The position numbers and the translations under genes were made by a program. A stretch of 64,000 nt of DNA, taken from Acidobacteriota bacterium. GTDB lineage: Bacteria; Acidobacteriota; Terriglobia; Terriglobales; Acidobacteriaceae. Location: positions 62,001 to 126,000 of the forward strand of contig JAFDVR010000009.1 in the NCBI GenBank assembly GCA_018268855.1, read 5' to 3'. This document shows, one piece after another, positions 62,512 through 64,000 of the stretch (its first letter is position 1; each line of letters starts with the position of its first letter). The notes beneath the pieces were generated by a model. The model was not told the DNA's origin. It worked only from the letters and a program-made list of their open reading frames with translations, and did no database searches.

Positions 62512-63834
62512 CTAGTGTCCTGCCCCAATCAACTCGTCGGTGGTGATGAAGTGTTTCTCCGTGCGATGACCTTCGAGGTAAGCCTCGAACTCGTGACGGA
62601 ATTTCTTGATAAAGCCGAGCGTCGGCATCGCCGCAGCATCGCCAAGCGGGCAGAAGGTGCGGCCCATCATGTTCTCGGCGAGATATTGAATGTTGGCGAT
62701 GTCTTTCTTGTTGCCGCCGCCGTCGTAGAAGCGCGTCAGCGTCTTCTTCAGCCAGTCTGTACCTTCGCGGCAGGGGATACACCATCCGCACGACTCATGC
62801 TGGTAGAACTTGATCGTGCGCAAGGCGAACTCAACGATGGAGACTGTCTCGTCCAGCACAACAATGCCGCCTGAGCCAAGCATCGTTCCCGCCTTGGCCA
62901 TCTGATCGAAGTCGAGGCCCACGTCGATCTCATCGGGCAGAAGCACCGGGCAGGACGATCCGCCAGGAACGACGGCCTTCAATGCGCGTCCACCCTTGAT
63001 GCCACCGGCAACTTCGTAGATGGCCTTCTTCAGGTTGTAACCCATCGGTAACTCGTAGATGCCGGGCTTCTCCACCATGCCGCTGATGCCGAAGAGGCGC
63101 GTACCGCCGTTGCGCTCGCTGCCAACTTTGGCATAGGCCTCGCCGCCGTAGTTGATGATGGCGGGAACGGAAGCGATGGTCTCCGCGTTGTTGATGACAG
63201 TGGGGCCACCATATAGACCAACAATGGCAGGGAAGGGAGGCTTGATACGCGGAACGCCGCGCTTGCCTTCGAGCGACTCCATCAGCGCGGACTCTTCGCC
63301 CACTTCGTACGCACCCGCACCGGTCTGCGTGATGATCTCAAAGTCCACACCCTCTTTGCCGAAGATGTTCTTGCCAAGAAAGCCCTTGGCGTACGCATCG
63401 GCAACTGCCTTCTCCACTATCTTCAGCAGATAGCGATACTCGCCGCGCAGATAGATAAAACCCATCTTCGCGCCCGTCGCAAGACCGGCGATCGTCGTTC
63501 CTTCAATCACGGAATGCGGATCGTGCAGAAAGATAACGTGGTCTTTGCATGTGCCGGGTTCAGACTCATCGCCATTCACAAGGATGTACTTCGGCTTGGC
63601 CGACTCTTTCGGAATGAAGCTCCACTTCATGCCGGTGGGAAAGCCTGCACCGCCACGTCCGCGTAGGCCGCTGGCCTTCATCTCAGCGATGATCCACTCA
63701 GGGCCTTGCTCAATGCACTTCTGTACGGCCTTGTAGCCGTCGAGTTCAATGTACTTGTCGATATCGGCAGCGCCCTGGCCAAAGCGCTTGGAGATGATTT
63801 TGACTTCGTCGGGATGCGAAACAAGGACTGGCAT
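62512..63834 (-). CDS. nuoF: NADH-quinone oxidoreductase subunit F
   Basis: 440 residues. NADH/FMN-binding GLRGRGGAGFPTGMKWSF and NGDESEPGTCKD; the 4Fe-4S (N3) ligands in ESCGWCIPCREG and the distant FCPLGDAA. It oxidises NADH at FMN. The start overlaps the nuoE stop (TAATG). Confidence 0.96.
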   Translation of the reverse strand: MPVLVSHPDEVKIISKRFGQGAADIDKYIELDGYKAVQKCIEQGPEWIIAEMKASGLRGRGGAGFPTGMKWSFIPKESAKPKYILVNGDESEPGTCKDHVIFLHDPHSVIEGTTIAGLATGAKMGFIYLRGEYRYLLKIVEKAVADAYAKGFLGKNIFGKEGVDFEIITQTGAGAYEVGEESALMESLEGKRGVPRIKPPFPAIVGLYGGPTVINNAETIASVPAIINYGGEAYAKVGSERNGGTRLFGISGMVEKPGIYELPMGYNLKKAIYEVAGGIKGGRALKAVVPGGSSCPVLLPDEIDVGLDFDQMAKAGTMLGSGGIVVLDETVSIVEFALRTIKFYQHESCGWCIPCREGTDWLKKTLTRFYDGGGNKKDIANIQYLAENMMGRTFCPLGDAAAMPTLGFIKKFRHEFEAYLEGHRTEKHFITTDELIGAGH

Positions 63835-64000
63835 TACTTCACATCCTTTCCGCGACCGGCTGCGTAGTCTTCAAGAATCTGGTCCACCTTCACCGTCGTC
63901 AGGTTTTCGTGGAAGTCATAGTTCACCTGCATGGCGGGCGCCCAGCAACATGCGCCGATGCACTCCACTTCTTCCAGCGAGAACAGACCATCCGGCGTCA
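63834..64000 (-). CDS. nuoE: NADH-quinone oxidoreductase subunit E, C-terminal part
   Basis: Only the last 55 codons are inside the window. The fragment reads [20 protein letters not shown], with the two C-terminal ligands (Cys-x3-Cys) of the N1a 2Fe-2S cluster, then a short acidic tail. The stop TAA overlaps the nuoF ATG. The remainder continues beyond position 64000. Confidence 0.92.
   Translation of the reverse strand, partial: TPDGLFSLEEVECIGACCWAPAMQVNYDFHENLTTVKVDQILEDYAAGRGKDVK

Noticed and set aside
61003-62874. A 623-codon plus-strand open frame opposite nuoG
   Set aside because: It is exactly antisense to a gene with complete cofactor motifs, shows no domain of its own, and reflects the codon bias of the opposite strand.
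1-64000. tRNA and rRNA genes
   Set aside because: No cloverleaf with a GTTCGA-type T-arm or rRNA-like segment was recognised by eye; a covariance-model scan would be decisive and was not possible.

Overview
The window reads as a chromosomal segment of a soil-type Acidobacteriota, most likely family Acidobacteriaceae (Terriglobus/Granulicella/Edaphobacter-like). This is an inference from gene content: secreted sugar enzymes (a PA14-containing GH3 and an aldose 1-epimerase), Wzi/Wzc/Wza-type polysaccharide export, Tat-exported parallel beta-helix proteins, a homodimeric pyruvate dehydrogenase E1, a split ATP synthase operon and a complex I operon. No prophage, insertion sequence, CRISPR array, rRNA or tRNA was recognised. 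Most genes are ordinary housekeeping or carbohydrate genes with intact reading frames. The accessory character is concentrated at about 13.8-15.3 kb, 28.2-29.1 kb, 32.1-32.7 kb and 45-53 kb.

Layout. 0-18.5 kb: a DUF72 protein (cut by the window edge), an SDR oxidoreductase, a divergent aldose epimerase / GH3 pair, a lipid kinase, ugd and uxs (UDP-glucose to UDP-glucuronate to UDP-xylose), a Tat-exported sulfatase, an MscS channel, a PLD-type phospholipid synthase coupled to an EEP-family hydrolase, a gene-poor stretch with hairpins and a small zinc-ribbon ORF, half of an AI-2E-family permease, and a two-gene ABC importer with fused permeases. 18.7-28.1 kb: a single-receiver response regulator, then a minus-strand exopolysaccharide operon transcribed as wzi-like, wzc-like, wza-like, two GT4 glycosyltransferases, a WcaF-like acetyltransferase and a GT2 glycosyltransferase. 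28.2-35 kb: an E1-alpha-like protein that has lost its thiamine-diphosphate motif, aceE, a ParD/ParE toxin-antitoxin pair with a frame-broken toxin, argJ and a Gfo/Idh/MocA oxidoreductase. 35.1-45.1 kb: a TolC/EmrA pair, Dps, a DedA-rhodanese fusion, lysS, a CPA1 Na+/H+ antiporter and the atpZ-atpI-atpB-atpE block. 45.2-52.6 kb: five tandem, co-oriented Tat-exported beta-helix genes, one of them broken. 53.1-64 kb: complex I genes nuoE (partial), F, G, H, J, K, L, M, N with no nuoI between nuoH and nuoJ.

How the genes work together. ugd and uxs can supply UDP-glucuronate and UDP-xylose to envelope polysaccharide assembly. The glycosyltransferases build part of the repeat unit, the WcaF-like enzyme decorates it, and the Wzc/Wza/Wzi proteins export and anchor it. 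No flippase, polymerase or initiating transferase lies in the operon. Complex I, the Fo genes, aceE and the antiporter are central energy metabolism.

The most notable signal is in the beta-helix array. Three of its four intact genes are preceded by a pair of near-identical 14-bp imperfect palindromes (consensus TGGCATCGTTGCCA) lying about 140-153 and 292-300 bp upstream of the start codon, 147-152 bp apart. At three of the six sites a TTGACA hexamer lies 25-29 bp upstream. This looks like a coordinately controlled regulon with looped or dual operators. The fourth intact gene lacks the pair and instead has its Shine-Dalgarno sequence inside an 8-bp inverted repeat.
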